The notes under the pieces were generated by a model. The model was not told where the DNA came from. It was given only the letters and a program-made list of their open reading frames with translations, and ran no database searches. Below, piece by piece: positions 1-6,176 of a DNA stretch of 11,082 nt (positions are counted from its first letter, which is position 1; each line of letters starts with the position of its first letter). The DNA lies in NCBI GenBank assembly GCA_964491375.1, contig CAZBGL010000323.1:1-11082 (forward strand). Direction: 5' to 3'. This DNA comes from CAZBGL01 sp964491375 (lineage in GTDB: Bacteria > Desulfobacterota > Deferrisomatia > Deferrisomatales > Deferrisomataceae). A program made the position numbers and the translations under genes.

Positions 1-14
1 CCCCCCCCCCTCTC

Positions 15-20
15 TGTCAA
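15..20 (-). promoter_or_regulatory. Second -35-like TTGACA box, -10 outside the window
   Basis: The minus strand reads TTGACA at 15-20, 62 bp downstream of the first -35 box. Its -10 box would fall just beyond the window edge, so the promoter cannot be verified. Two perfect TTGACA boxes about 60 bp apart suggest tandem promoters for the same leftward transcript. Confidence 0.35.
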
Positions 21-53
21 CCCCCCAACATCCCCCCCCAACCGAGAACGCGT

Positions 54-82
54 CTTATACGCCCCTCCCCGCCCCATGTCAA
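54..82 (-). promoter_or_regulatory. Strong sigma-70-type promoter pointing out of the window
   Basis: On the minus strand a perfect -35 box TTGACA (77-82) is separated by exactly 17 bp from a -10 box TATAAG (54-59, five of six consensus bases). Transcription would start near position 47 and run leftward out of the window, downstream of lepB. The spacer is TGGGGCGGGGAGGGGCG, three G4 tracts with single-base interruptions, which is unusual. Such strong and possibly tandem promoters are typical of rRNA or tRNA operons, but the transcribed gene is not in view. Confidence 0.75.
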
Positions 83-119
83 GGGGTAAATCTCCGGCTC
101 CGGAAGACGCGGTCCCCGG

Positions 120-935
120 TCAGCGGAGGAGCCTCCCGATCCGGCTCAACCGGGGCAGATGGCGTTCGGGATCCCAAGACCAGTAGATGATGAACGCCTT
201 TCCCCGGATCCTCGCGTCCTCCACGAATCCCCAGAACCGGCTGTCGTAGCTGCGGTCCCGGTTGTCCCCCATGACGAAGTACTGTCCCGGGGGCACCACC
301 ACGGGGCCGAAGTAGTCCCTTCGGTCGAACCCTTCCGGCATGGTTCCCGAGTCCACGTGCACCCCCCACGGGTCCTCCAAGGGCTTTCCGTTGATGAACA
401 CCTTCTTGTCGCGGATCTCCACCCGGTCGCCGGGTTCCCCGATGATGCGCTTGATGAAGTCCTTGGAGTCGTCCACCGGGTAGGCGAACACCACGATGTC
501 GCCCCGTTTGGGCGGGCGGATGCGAAACACCCGGATTCCGGTGTACGGGATCCGGATACCGTAGAGGAACTTGTTCACCAACAAGTGGTCCCCGATCTGG
601 AGCGTGGGCAGCATGGAGCCGGAGGGGATCTTGAACGCCTGAACCACCCCCCCCCGGATGACCGTGGCCAGGAGGATCGCCACGACAAACGCCTCGCCGT
701 ACTCGACCAATTTTCCGTGTCGCGGAAGCAACCCTTTCGCCACCCCGACCCCGCTCGCCCCCGAGACCACGAAGAACCCCACGAGGAGCCAACTCAGCTT
801 CTGGTAGGCCGGCACCGGCAGCACGAGGTTCAGCACGGTCGCCGTCCCGCCGATGACCAGCAAGGCCCACCCCCCCCAAAGGTACGCCTTCTGTTTCCGC
901 TCCGAGAACCCTCTTTCCTGGGTCAGGTCCGTCAT
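120..935 (-). CDS. lepB: Signal peptidase I
   Basis: Type I signal peptidase (271 aa), the membrane-bound serine protease that cleaves signal peptides from exported proteins at the outer face of the inner membrane. The Ser/Lys dyad is visible: Ser107 in the PSGSMLPTL box and Lys162 in DFIKRIIGEPGD. The C-terminal box GDNRDRSYDSRFWG lies at 223-236. Before the catalytic domain are a hydrophobic stretch near 19-40, another near 48-70, and the usual membrane anchor near 81-100, so the N-terminus is longer than in minimal LepB proteins. The ATG overlaps the lepA stop by 4 bp (ATGA), with an AAGGTGG ribosome site inside lepA, implying coupled translation. It is the last gene of the ROK-lepA-lepB set. 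Confidence 0.96.
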   Translation of the reverse strand: MTDLTQERGFSERKQKAYLWGGWALLVIGGTATVLNLVLPVPAYQKLSWLLVGFFVVSGASGVGVAKGLLPRHGKLVEYGEAFVVAILLATVIRGGVVQAFKIPSGSMLPTLQIGDHLLVNKFLYGIRIPYTGIRVFRIRPPKRGDIVVFAYPVDDSKDFIKRIIGEPGDRVEIRDKKVFINGKPLEDPWGVHVDSGTMPEGFDRRDYFGPVVVPPGQYFVMGDNRDRSYDSRFWGFVEDARIRGKAFIIYWSWDPERHLPRLSRIGRLLR

Positions 936-2737
936 TCGTCACCCACCTTCAAAATGGCCAAGAACGCCTCCTGGGGAATCTCAACCCGTCCCACCTGTTT
1001 CATGCGCTTCTTGCCTTCCTTCTGGCGCTCCAGGAGCTTTCGTTTCCGCGTGATATCCCCGCCGTAGCACTTGGCGGTCACGTTCTTGCGAAGGGCCTTG
1101 ACGTTGGTCCGGGCGATCACGCGCGATCCGATCGCCGCCTGGATGCTCACCTCGAAAAGCTGCCTGGGAATCAGTTCCTTCATTTTCCGCGTCAGGTCGC
1201 GGCCCCTATAGTAGGCTCTGTCCCGATGTACGATCACGCTCAAGGCGTCCACCACCTCCCCATTCACCAGGATGTCCAGCTTCACCAGGTCGGAGCGGCG
1301 ATACTCCAGGAACTCGTAGTCCAGTGACGCGTACCCCCGCGATACGGTCTTGAGCCGATCGTAGAAGTCGAGGACGATCTCGCTCAGGGGCAACTCGAAC
1401 TCGAGCTGCACCCTGTTCTTGCCGTGATACAGGAGGTCGCGCTGGACGCCCCTCCGCTCGATGCACAGGCGCAGCACGTCCCCCAGATATGTGTCGGGCA
1501 CGTGGATGGTGGCCAGCACGAACGGCTCCTCGATGTGGTCCAGCACGGCACCGTCCGGAAGGCTGGCCGGGTTTTCCACCTCCACCACTTCGCCGTTCTT
1601 CTTCACCGCCCGGTACCGGACCGTGGGGGCCGTGGTGATGAGATCCAGCCCGAATTCCCGCTCCAGCCGCTCCTGCACGATCTCCATGTGGAGCAGACCC
1701 AGGAACCCGCAGCGAAACCCGAACCCCAGGGCCTGGCTCACCTCGGGCTCGAAGTGAAGGCTTGCATCGTTGAGCCGGAGCTTTTCCAGCGCCTCCTTGA
1801 GGGCCTCGTAGTCGTCGGATTCCTGGGGATAAAGCCCGCTGAACACCATGGGGCGCACTTCCTGGAAGCCCGGGAGCGGCTCCTGCGCCGGGTGTTCCGC
1901 GTGGGTGACGGTGTCACCGATCTTCGTGTCTCGCACGTCCTTCACCCCGGCGATGAGGAACCCCACCTCACCGGGCCCCAGCTCCTGGGTCTCCCGGGCC
2001 GCCGGAGTGAACACCCCGAGGCGCTGCACCTCGAACTCCTTCCCCGTGGCCATGAAGCGGATCCGCTCCCCCCTTCGGACCGTCCCGTCGAACACGCGCA
2101 CGAGGGCCACCACCCCCTGGTAGGTGTCGTACCAGGAATCAAAGATCAGGGCCCTGAGGGGGGCCTCGGGATCCCCCTGGGGAGGCGGGATCCGCTGGAC
2201 GACCGCCTCGAGCACCTCTTCGGTGCCGATGCCCAGCTTGGCGCTGGCCAGGACCGCGTCGGAGGCGTCCAGACCGATCACGTCCTCGATCTCGGCCTTG
2301 ATCTCGTCCGGACGGGCCCGGTCCAGGTCGATCTTGTTGAGCACGGGCACGACCTCGAGGTCGTTTTCCACGGCAAGGTACACGTTCGCCAGGGTCTGGG
2401 CCTCCACCCCCTGGCTGGCGTCCACCACGAGAACCGCCCCTTCGCAGGCCGCAAGGCTCCGGGACACCTCGTAGGTGAAGTCCACATGCCCCGGCGTGTC
2501 GATGAGGTTCAAGATGTACGTGTTCCCGTCCTGCGCCCGGTACTCGAGCCGCACGGTCTGGGCCTTGACCGTGATGCCGCGCTCCCGCTCGATGTCCAGG
2601 GTGTCCAGGTACTGGTCCCGTTTCTCACGCTCGGTGATCGCCCCCGTGTATTCGAGGATCCGGTCCGCCAGGGTGGACTTCCCGTGGTCCACGTGGGCGA
2701 TGATGCTGAAGTTCCGGATGCGTTCCCTAGGCGTCAT
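932..2737 (-). CDS. lepA: Elongation factor 4 (LepA), ribosome back-translocase GTPase
   Basis: LepA/EF4 (601 aa, normal family length) is a translational GTPase that binds the ribosome and acts on stalled or initiating complexes. All G motifs are present: G1 AHVDHGKS (14-21), switch I RERGITVKAQ (51-60), G3 DTPGH (80-84) with the catalytic His84, G4 NKID (134-137), and G5 SAK (165-167). The LepA-specific C-terminal domain is intact, with the basic tail ALRKNVTAKCYGGDITRKRK followed by KRMKQVGRVEIPQEAF. The ATG lies inside the end of the upstream ROK gene (11-bp overlap), and its own stop overlaps the lepB start. The lepA-lepB order is the common proteobacterial one and links translation to preprotein processing. 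Confidence 0.98.
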   Translation of the reverse strand: MTPRERIRNFSIIAHVDHGKSTLADRILEYTGAITEREKRDQYLDTLDIERERGITVKAQTVRLEYRAQDGNTYILNLIDTPGHVDFTYEVSRSLAACEGAVLVVDASQGVEAQTLANVYLAVENDLEVVPVLNKIDLDRARPDEIKAEIEDVIGLDASDAVLASAKLGIGTEEVLEAVVQRIPPPQGDPEAPLRALIFDSWYDTYQGVVALVRVFDGTVRRGERIRFMATGKEFEVQRLGVFTPAARETQELGPGEVGFLIAGVKDVRDTKIGDTVTHAEHPAQEPLPGFQEVRPMVFSGLYPQESDDYEALKEALEKLRLNDASLHFEPEVSQALGFGFRCGFLGLLHMEIVQERLEREFGLDLITTAPTVRYRAVKKNGEVVEVENPASLPDGAVLDHIEEPFVLATIHVPDTYLGDVLRLCIERRGVQRDLLYHGKNRVQLEFELPLSEIVLDFYDRLKTVSRGYASLDYEFLEYRRSDLVKLDILVNGEVVDALSVIVHRDRAYYRGRDLTRKMKELIPRQLFEVSIQAAIGSRVIARTNVKALRKNVTAKCYGGDITRKRKLLERQKEGKKRMKQVGRVEIPQEAFLAILKVGDE

Positions 2738-3698
2738 GCGCTCCGCCCCACACGCTCCCCTCTTCGTCCGGCTTCGAGGCGCCGGCGCGCTCCCGGACGA
2801 GAACGACGCTCCCTACGGGGCCTGCGTCATCCCCCAGCGCCCACGGCCGGATCCGGAGTCTCCGAGCCGGTAACCCGAAAGCACGCCGGTCCAGCTCCCG
2901 GCGCACGGCCGGCTCCATGAGATCCCACGCCCCTGCCAGCCCGCCCCCCACCACCAGCATCTCCAGATTGAGCACGTTGACCAGCCCGGCCGCGGCAATG
3001 CCCACCGCTCGGCCCGCCAGGGCGAAGATACGCCCCAATCCCGCGTCACCCGCCCTGGCGGCTCTGGCGAACTCGGAGCCGCCGGGGAGATCCGGGCGCA
3101 CCTTCCGGCACGCAGCCTCCACGGCCGTGGCCGAAGCGTACGTTTCGAGGCATCCCTGTGCGCCGCAGGTGCACCGCCGGCCCGCTGGGAAGACCGGAAT
3201 GTGTCCCACCTCCCCCGCGGTGCCGTCGGGCCCCCGGCGAAGCCTCCCCCCCAGCACCAGACCCCCGCCCACGCCCGTGCCCAGCGTGAGCACGAGGACA
3301 TCCCGTAACCCTCTCGCCGCCCCCATTCGGTGCTCCCCCACGGCGATGGCGTTGACGTCGTTTTCCACGTGCACCAGCATACCCAGGCGGCCCTCGAGGA
3401 GGGTACCGAGGGGGACATCCTCCCAGCCCGGAAAGTTGGGGGCTGCGACGACCCGCCCCTCCCGGGGGTCCACCAGTCCCGGGAACCCGAGCCCCAACCC
3501 GGCTACCCTCCCCCCCACCGACCGGACGAGGCGCTCGACACCCTCCTCCAGGTAACGTAGCACCCCTTCCACAGACCGGTCCCCCGTAGGGCGGCGGAAC
3601 CGGGCCTGGATGGTCAACCGGTCGTCCAGCACGGCCAAGCGGAGGTTGCGACCGCCAAGGTCCGCGCCTAGCCAGTAGGGGGAAGGAGACGTGGGCAA
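2727..3698 (-). CDS. ROK-family sugar kinase (glucokinase-like)
   Basis: ROK-family protein of about 323 aa, most likely a cytoplasmic ATP-dependent hexose kinase. The N-terminal phosphate-binding motif GADLGGRNLRLAV is at 11-23, the sugar-binding/catalytic segment VENDVNAIAVGE at 111-122 (Asp114 the likely catalytic base), LGTGVGGG at 139-146, and the ROK zinc motif GHIPV...CTCGAQGCLE at 165-185 (His166, Cys176, Cys178, Cys183). No DNA-binding helix-turn-helix precedes the kinase fold, so it is an enzyme rather than an XylR/NagC-type repressor; substrate (glucose, fructose, N-acetylmannosamine) cannot be told. The reading frame is open far upstream, opposite cooC, but I chose the TTG at 3696-3698: it has a GGGAGG site 6-7 nt upstream and gives the family N-terminus. 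The end overlaps lepA by 11 bp. The last ~20 residues (ERAGASKPDEEGSVWGGAHDA) look non-conserved. Confidence 0.88.
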   Translation of the reverse strand: MPTSPSPYWLGADLGGRNLRLAVLDDRLTIQARFRRPTGDRSVEGVLRYLEEGVERLVRSVGGRVAGLGLGFPGLVDPREGRVVAAPNFPGWEDVPLGTLLEGRLGMLVHVENDVNAIAVGEHRMGAARGLRDVLVLTLGTGVGGGLVLGGRLRRGPDGTAGEVGHIPVFPAGRRCTCGAQGCLETYASATAVEAACRKVRPDLPGGSEFARAARAGDAGLGRIFALAGRAVGIAAAGLVNVLNLEMLVVGGGLAGAWDLMEPAVRRELDRRAFGLPARRLRIRPWALGDDAGPVGSVVLVRERAGASKPDEEGSVWGGAHDA

Positions 3699-3743
3699 TC
3701 CGGTCCTCCCGGGCTGTTCCGGGGCACGGCAAAGGATGCCATT

Positions 3744-3773
3744 TTGACAGGAATCGCGGCCTGGTGCTAGCGT
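3744..3773 (+). promoter_or_regulatory. Probable promoter of the cooC-type gene
   Basis: A perfect -35 hexamer TTGACA (3744-3749) is followed after 18 bp by TAGCGT (3768-3773), which keeps the most important -10 bases (T1, A2, T6). A start near 3780 would give a leader of about 84 nt before the cooC ATG. The site lies in the 165-bp gap between the divergent ROK and cooC genes. No comparably good promoter was found for ROK on the other strand. Confidence 0.5.
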
Positions 3774-3800
3774 GTCGTGTCCCAATGGAAACCGCCGGAA

Positions 3801-3845
3801 GGGTGACACGTGGTCCACGCGGACGTCCCCTCCACGTTGTCGCCC
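3801..3845 (+). promoter_or_regulatory. Long inverted repeat in the cooC leader
   Basis: The left arm GGGTGACACGTGG (3801-3813) pairs with the right arm CCACGTTGTCGCCC (3832-3845). This gives 13 pairs with one G-U and one bulged T, closing an 18-nt loop that itself contains the 8-bp palindrome GGACGTCC (3820-3827). It ends 5 nt before the purine-rich ribosome site GGGGAGG (3851-3857), and no T run follows, so it is not an intrinsic terminator. It could be an RNA structure tuning cooC translation or a binding site for a dimeric regulator. An alternative pairing of CGTGTC (3771-3776) with GACACG (3805-3810) would compete with the left arm in DNA. Confidence 0.45.
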
Positions 3846-3863
3846 GGAACGGGGAGGAAACGC

Positions 3864-4649
3864 ATGAAGATCGCGATCAGCGGCAAGGGCGGGGTCGGCA
3901 AGACCACCCTGGCCGGATGTCTCGCAAGGTACCTGGCGGAACGGGGCCAACGGGTTCTGGCCATCGACGCGGATCCCGACTCCAACCTCCCTTCGGCCCT
4001 GGGCGTTCCCCCGGAACGGCTCGGTGAGGTCCGACCGCTGGCCGAAATGAAGGACCTCGTGGAGGAACGGACCGGGGCCCAACCGGGAACGTTTGGCGGC
4101 TTTTTCAAACTCAATCCGAAGGTGGACGATATCCCCGATGCCTACTCCCTGGAATACCGGGGCATCAAGCTTCTCACGCTGGGCAGTGTGCCCAAGGGCG
4201 GCGGCGGATGCCTGTGCCCGGAGAACACGTTGCTTCGGGTGCTCATGCGCCACCTGATGGTGCGACGCGACGAGGCCGTCATCGTGGACATGGAGGCCGG
4301 GTTGGAGCACCTCGCCAGGGGCACCACCGAGAACATGGACGCGCTGCTCGTTGTGGTGGAACCGGGACAACGTGCCGTCCAGACAGCCCATCAAGTGCGC
4401 CGCCTCGCCGGCGACCTGGGCATCCGCCACGTTCTGGCCGTGGGGAACAAGGTTCGCGACGCCGAGGACCGGAAGGTCATCGAGGAGGGAGTGGCACCGA
4501 TGCCGGTCCTCGGCCACCTGTCCTACCGGGACTCGATCCGTGAGGCGGACCGCCGGGGGGTGAGCCCCTACGATCTGGACGAGGGACTCCGGGCCGAGGT
4601 GGCCCGGATACACGAGGCCCTGGAACGGTACCGGAGGGCTAACGCGTAA
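3864..4649 (+). CDS. cooC: CooC-type nickel-insertion ATPase (CODH/ACS maturation)
   Basis: A 261-aa MinD/ParA-like P-loop ATPase of the CooC/AcsF type. In studied systems these bind Ni and use ATP to mature the nickel active site of carbon monoxide dehydrogenase or acetyl-CoA synthase. The deviant Walker A GKGGVGKTT is at 7-15 (Lys8 and Lys13), switch I region DADPDSNLPSALG at 35-47, the metal-binding CxC in GGGGCLCPEN (Cys116, Cys118), Walker B-like VIVDMEAGLEHLARGT at 139-154, and VVVEPG at 163-168. These match CooC rather than MinD, ParA or Mrp. I use the ATG at 3864, which has GGGGAGG just upstream and starts directly at MKIAISGKGGVGKT; an earlier in-frame ATG at 3810 lies inside the inverted repeat and adds 18 unconserved residues. 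It is the only plus-strand gene in the window, and no CODH subunit is nearby. Confidence 0.93.
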   Translation: MKIAISGKGGVGKTTLAGCLARYLAERGQRVLAIDADPDSNLPSALGVPPERLGEVRPLAEMKDLVEERTGAQPGTFGGFFKLNPKVDDIPDAYSLEYRGIKLLTLGSVPKGGGGCLCPENTLLRVLMRHLMVRRDEAVIVDMEAGLEHLARGTTENMDALLVVVEPGQRAVQTAHQVRRLAGDLGIRHVLAVGNKVRDAEDRKVIEEGVAPMPVLGHLSYRDSIREADRRGVSPYDLDEGLRAEVARIHEALERYRRANA

Positions 4650-5394
4650 CAGCCCCCCGGCCCAGGAGCCGCCCCAGGGCCTCCCGGTGGGCAGCGGCAT
4701 GGAGAAAGGCCCGGGGGCTTCCGGAAAAGGCCACCTCGCCCGAGACGAGACAGACGACCCGGTCCGCCCGGGGGAGCAGTTCGTCCGGCCAGTGGCTCGC
4801 GACCACCACCCCGCCGCCGGTGCGGAGGCGGAACGCCTCCACCAATCCCCACATCCGCTTCTGGCCGTCCAGATCCAGGGCCGCCAGGGGTTCGTCCAGC
4901 AGGAGAACCTCCGGCCTCCGGGCCAACACCCCCGCGAGCGCCACCCGGCGGCGTTCCCCCCGGCTCAGGCGGTGCAACGCCACCCCCCACAGGTCGGGCT
5001 CCACCCCGGCCTCCGCCAGGGCTGCCTGCGCGCGCTCCTGCGGGTCGCCATCCGCCTGGAGTCCCCAGGCCACGTCCTCCAAAGCCGTAGCCCCGAACAA
5101 CTGCCTCTCCGGATTCTGGAACAGAAGGCCCACCCGCCCTTCGAGCCTGGGGAGGCCCAGTCCCGGTTTCCAGAACCGCGTCCTCCCCCCCCTCAGCCGC
5201 CATTCCACCAAGCCCCGCTCCGGGCACAGGAGCCCTGCCAGGGTCTCGAGCAGCGTCGTCTTGCCCACCCCCACGTCCCCGAAGATCGCCACGAACTCCC
5301 CTGGGGCGACGGAGAAGTTCACCCCTCTAAGCGCGTACACCGGAGGGCGGCCAAGCGCCCGGCGCACCACCCACAGGTTCTCCGTCCGGATCAC
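4639..5394 (-). CDS. ABC transporter ATPase, CbiO/EcfA-like (second of a pair)
   Basis: A 251-aa nucleotide-binding subunit resembling the energizing ATPases of ECF-type vitamin or metal importers. Walker A GDVGVGKTT is at 39-47 (Lys45), the Q-loop LLFQNPERQLFGATALEDVAWG is CbiO-like at 90-111 (Gln93), the signature is LSRGE at 143-147 instead of LSGGQ, Walker B VLLLDE at 163-168 with Glu168, D-loop AALD at 171-174, and switch His201. The GTG start overlaps the upstream ATPase stop by 4 bp (GTGA), giving coupled translation; an alternative in-frame GTG lies 21 bp upstream. The stop lies inside the convergent cooC gene (11-bp overlap). No membrane T component or substrate-binding S component is adjacent, so substrate is unknown. 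Confidence 0.87.
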   Translation of the reverse strand: MIRTENLWVVRRALGRPPVYALRGVNFSVAPGEFVAIFGDVGVGKTTLLETLAGLLCPERGLVEWRLRGGRTRFWKPGLGLPRLEGRVGLLFQNPERQLFGATALEDVAWGLQADGDPQERAQAALAEAGVEPDLWGVALHRLSRGERRRVALAGVLARRPEVLLLDEPLAALDLDGQKRMWGLVEAFRLRTGGGVVVASHWPDELLPRADRVVCLVSGEVAFSGSPRAFLHAAAHREALGRLLGRGAVTR

Positions 5395-6095
5395 GCTCTT
5401 CCCCGTGTCCGGCACCGGTACGCCTCGCCCCACGGGTGATCCGGGCATTCCAGAAAGGCCCGGGCCGGTCCCTGGAAGCACACCTCCCCTCGGTCGAGCC
5501 AGACCGCGCGGTCGGCGAGGGCGACCTCTTCCGGTCGGTGGGTGGCCAGAAGGATCCCCGTGCCGCGATCCCGCAGGTCCTCCAAGAAGTCCCACAGGCG
5601 ATCCCGCTCCAGGGGGCTCAGGTGGGCGGTTGCTTCGTCCAGGAGGAGATACCGGGCCCCGAGCACCAGCACCCCCGCAAGGGCCACCTTCTGGGCCTGT
5701 CCCACGGAAAGGGTGTGGACCGGGGCGCGGCGCACCGGCTCGAGGCCCGTGCGGGCGAGCATTTCGTCCACGCGGCGCCGGGTCTCCTCGGGAGGGCACC
5801 CGGCCACCTCCAGACCGAACGCCACGTCGTCCTCCACCACGGGGGCCACCCCTTGGTCTTCCGGCACGTCCAGCACCAGGCCCACCCGGGGGTCCGGTCC
5901 GGAAAGGGGCCGGCCGTCCAGGAGGACCGTTCCCCGGTCCGGCCGGATCAGGCCCTGGAGCACCCGCAGCAGGGTGGACTTGCCCGCGCCGTTCCGGCCC
6001 ACGAGGGCCGTGAGGGTGCCGGGCGCCACCTCCAGCGTGACCCCCCGGAGCACCCGTCTTCCGTCCCCGGCAACCACGCTCACGTCTCGGGCCAC
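5391..6095 (-). CDS. ABC transporter ATPase, EcfA-like with altered motifs (first of a pair)
   Basis: Nucleotide-binding subunit of 234 aa from the GTG at 6095, or 260 aa from a GTG at 6173. On the short numbering Walker A GRNGAGKST is at 33-41, the signature LSVGQ at 129-133, Walker B YLLLDE at 149-154 with Glu154, and switch His185. Two conserved elements are changed: the Q-loop reads VLDVPEDQ where CbiO proteins have FQNP, so the usual Gln is Asp76, and the D-loop SALD is AHLS. The longer start lies 3 nt after the rplQ stop and has GAGGG 7 nt upstream, but its 26 extra residues (rich in Gly, Ala, Pro) resemble no family N-terminus and run through a terminator (6118-6150). I therefore favour 6095, although it has no clear ribosome site. 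Forms a pair with the overlapping downstream ATPase. Confidence 0.84.
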   Translation of the reverse strand: MARDVSVVAGDGRRVLRGVTLEVAPGTLTALVGRNGAGKSTLLRVLQGLIRPDRGTVLLDGRPLSGPDPRVGLVLDVPEDQGVAPVVEDDVAFGLEVAGCPPEETRRRVDEMLARTGLEPVRRAPVHTLSVGQAQKVALAGVLVLGARYLLLDEATAHLSPLERDRLWDFLEDLRDRGTGILLATHRPEEVALADRAVWLDRGEVCFQGPARAFLECPDHPWGEAYRCRTRGRA

Positions 6096-6117
6096 AAGGC
6101 CGCCGGGACCGGAAGAC

Positions 6118-6150
6118 GAAAAAGGGGCCAGGGTGTGCTCCCCGGCCCCT
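6118..6150 (-). terminator. Intrinsic terminator of the ribosomal protein operon
   Basis: On the minus strand AGGGGCC (6144-6150) pairs perfectly with GGCCCCT (6123-6129), extended by GGG (6141-6143) with CCC (6131-6133) across one bulged T, closing a 7-nt loop GAGCACA. A run of five T (6119-6123, the first paired) follows. It lies 27 nt after the rplQ stop and acts only in the minus direction, as the plus strand has no T run after the stem. It marks the end of the spc/alpha operon and argues that the ABC pair is separately or only partly co-expressed. Confidence 0.8.
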
Positions 6151-6176
6151 CGGGCACCGGTCGTGCGGACCACGGC

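Larger units (their letters stand above)
1..119. other. Gene-free left edge, G-rich on the minus strand
   Basis: No coding region is supported between the lepB stop and the window edge. Read on the minus strand, the stretch carries a near-consensus promoter (54-82), a second TTGACA box (15-20) and unusually long G runs: 8 G at 32-39, 6 G at 21-26 and 10 G at 1-10, the last touching the window edge. I see no convincing intrinsic terminator for the lepB operon here; the only small hairpin (UCCG/CGGA around 90-105) has a 4-bp stem and a short U tract. Confidence 0.7.

Noticed and set aside
90..107. Possible terminator after lepB
   Set aside because: The stem has only about 4 pairs and is followed by just three T, too weak to call.
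1424..2920. Plus-strand 498-codon frame opposite lepA
   Set aside because: Antisense shadow of a complete, motif-verified lepA.
3705..3780. Promoter for the ROK operon on the minus strand
   Set aside because: A CAAAAT -10-like box exists near 3742, but no acceptable -35 box lies at 16-18 bp.
3771..3810. CooA-like CO-sensor binding site near cooC
   Set aside because: CGTGTC and GACACG half-sites are present, but the spacing (28 bp) does not fit the short spacer of known CooA or CRP sites.
3699..4700. Upstream extension of the ROK frame to a 657-aa protein
   Set aside because: The extension is antisense to cooC, shows no domain, and the ROK fold begins right after the TTG at 3698.
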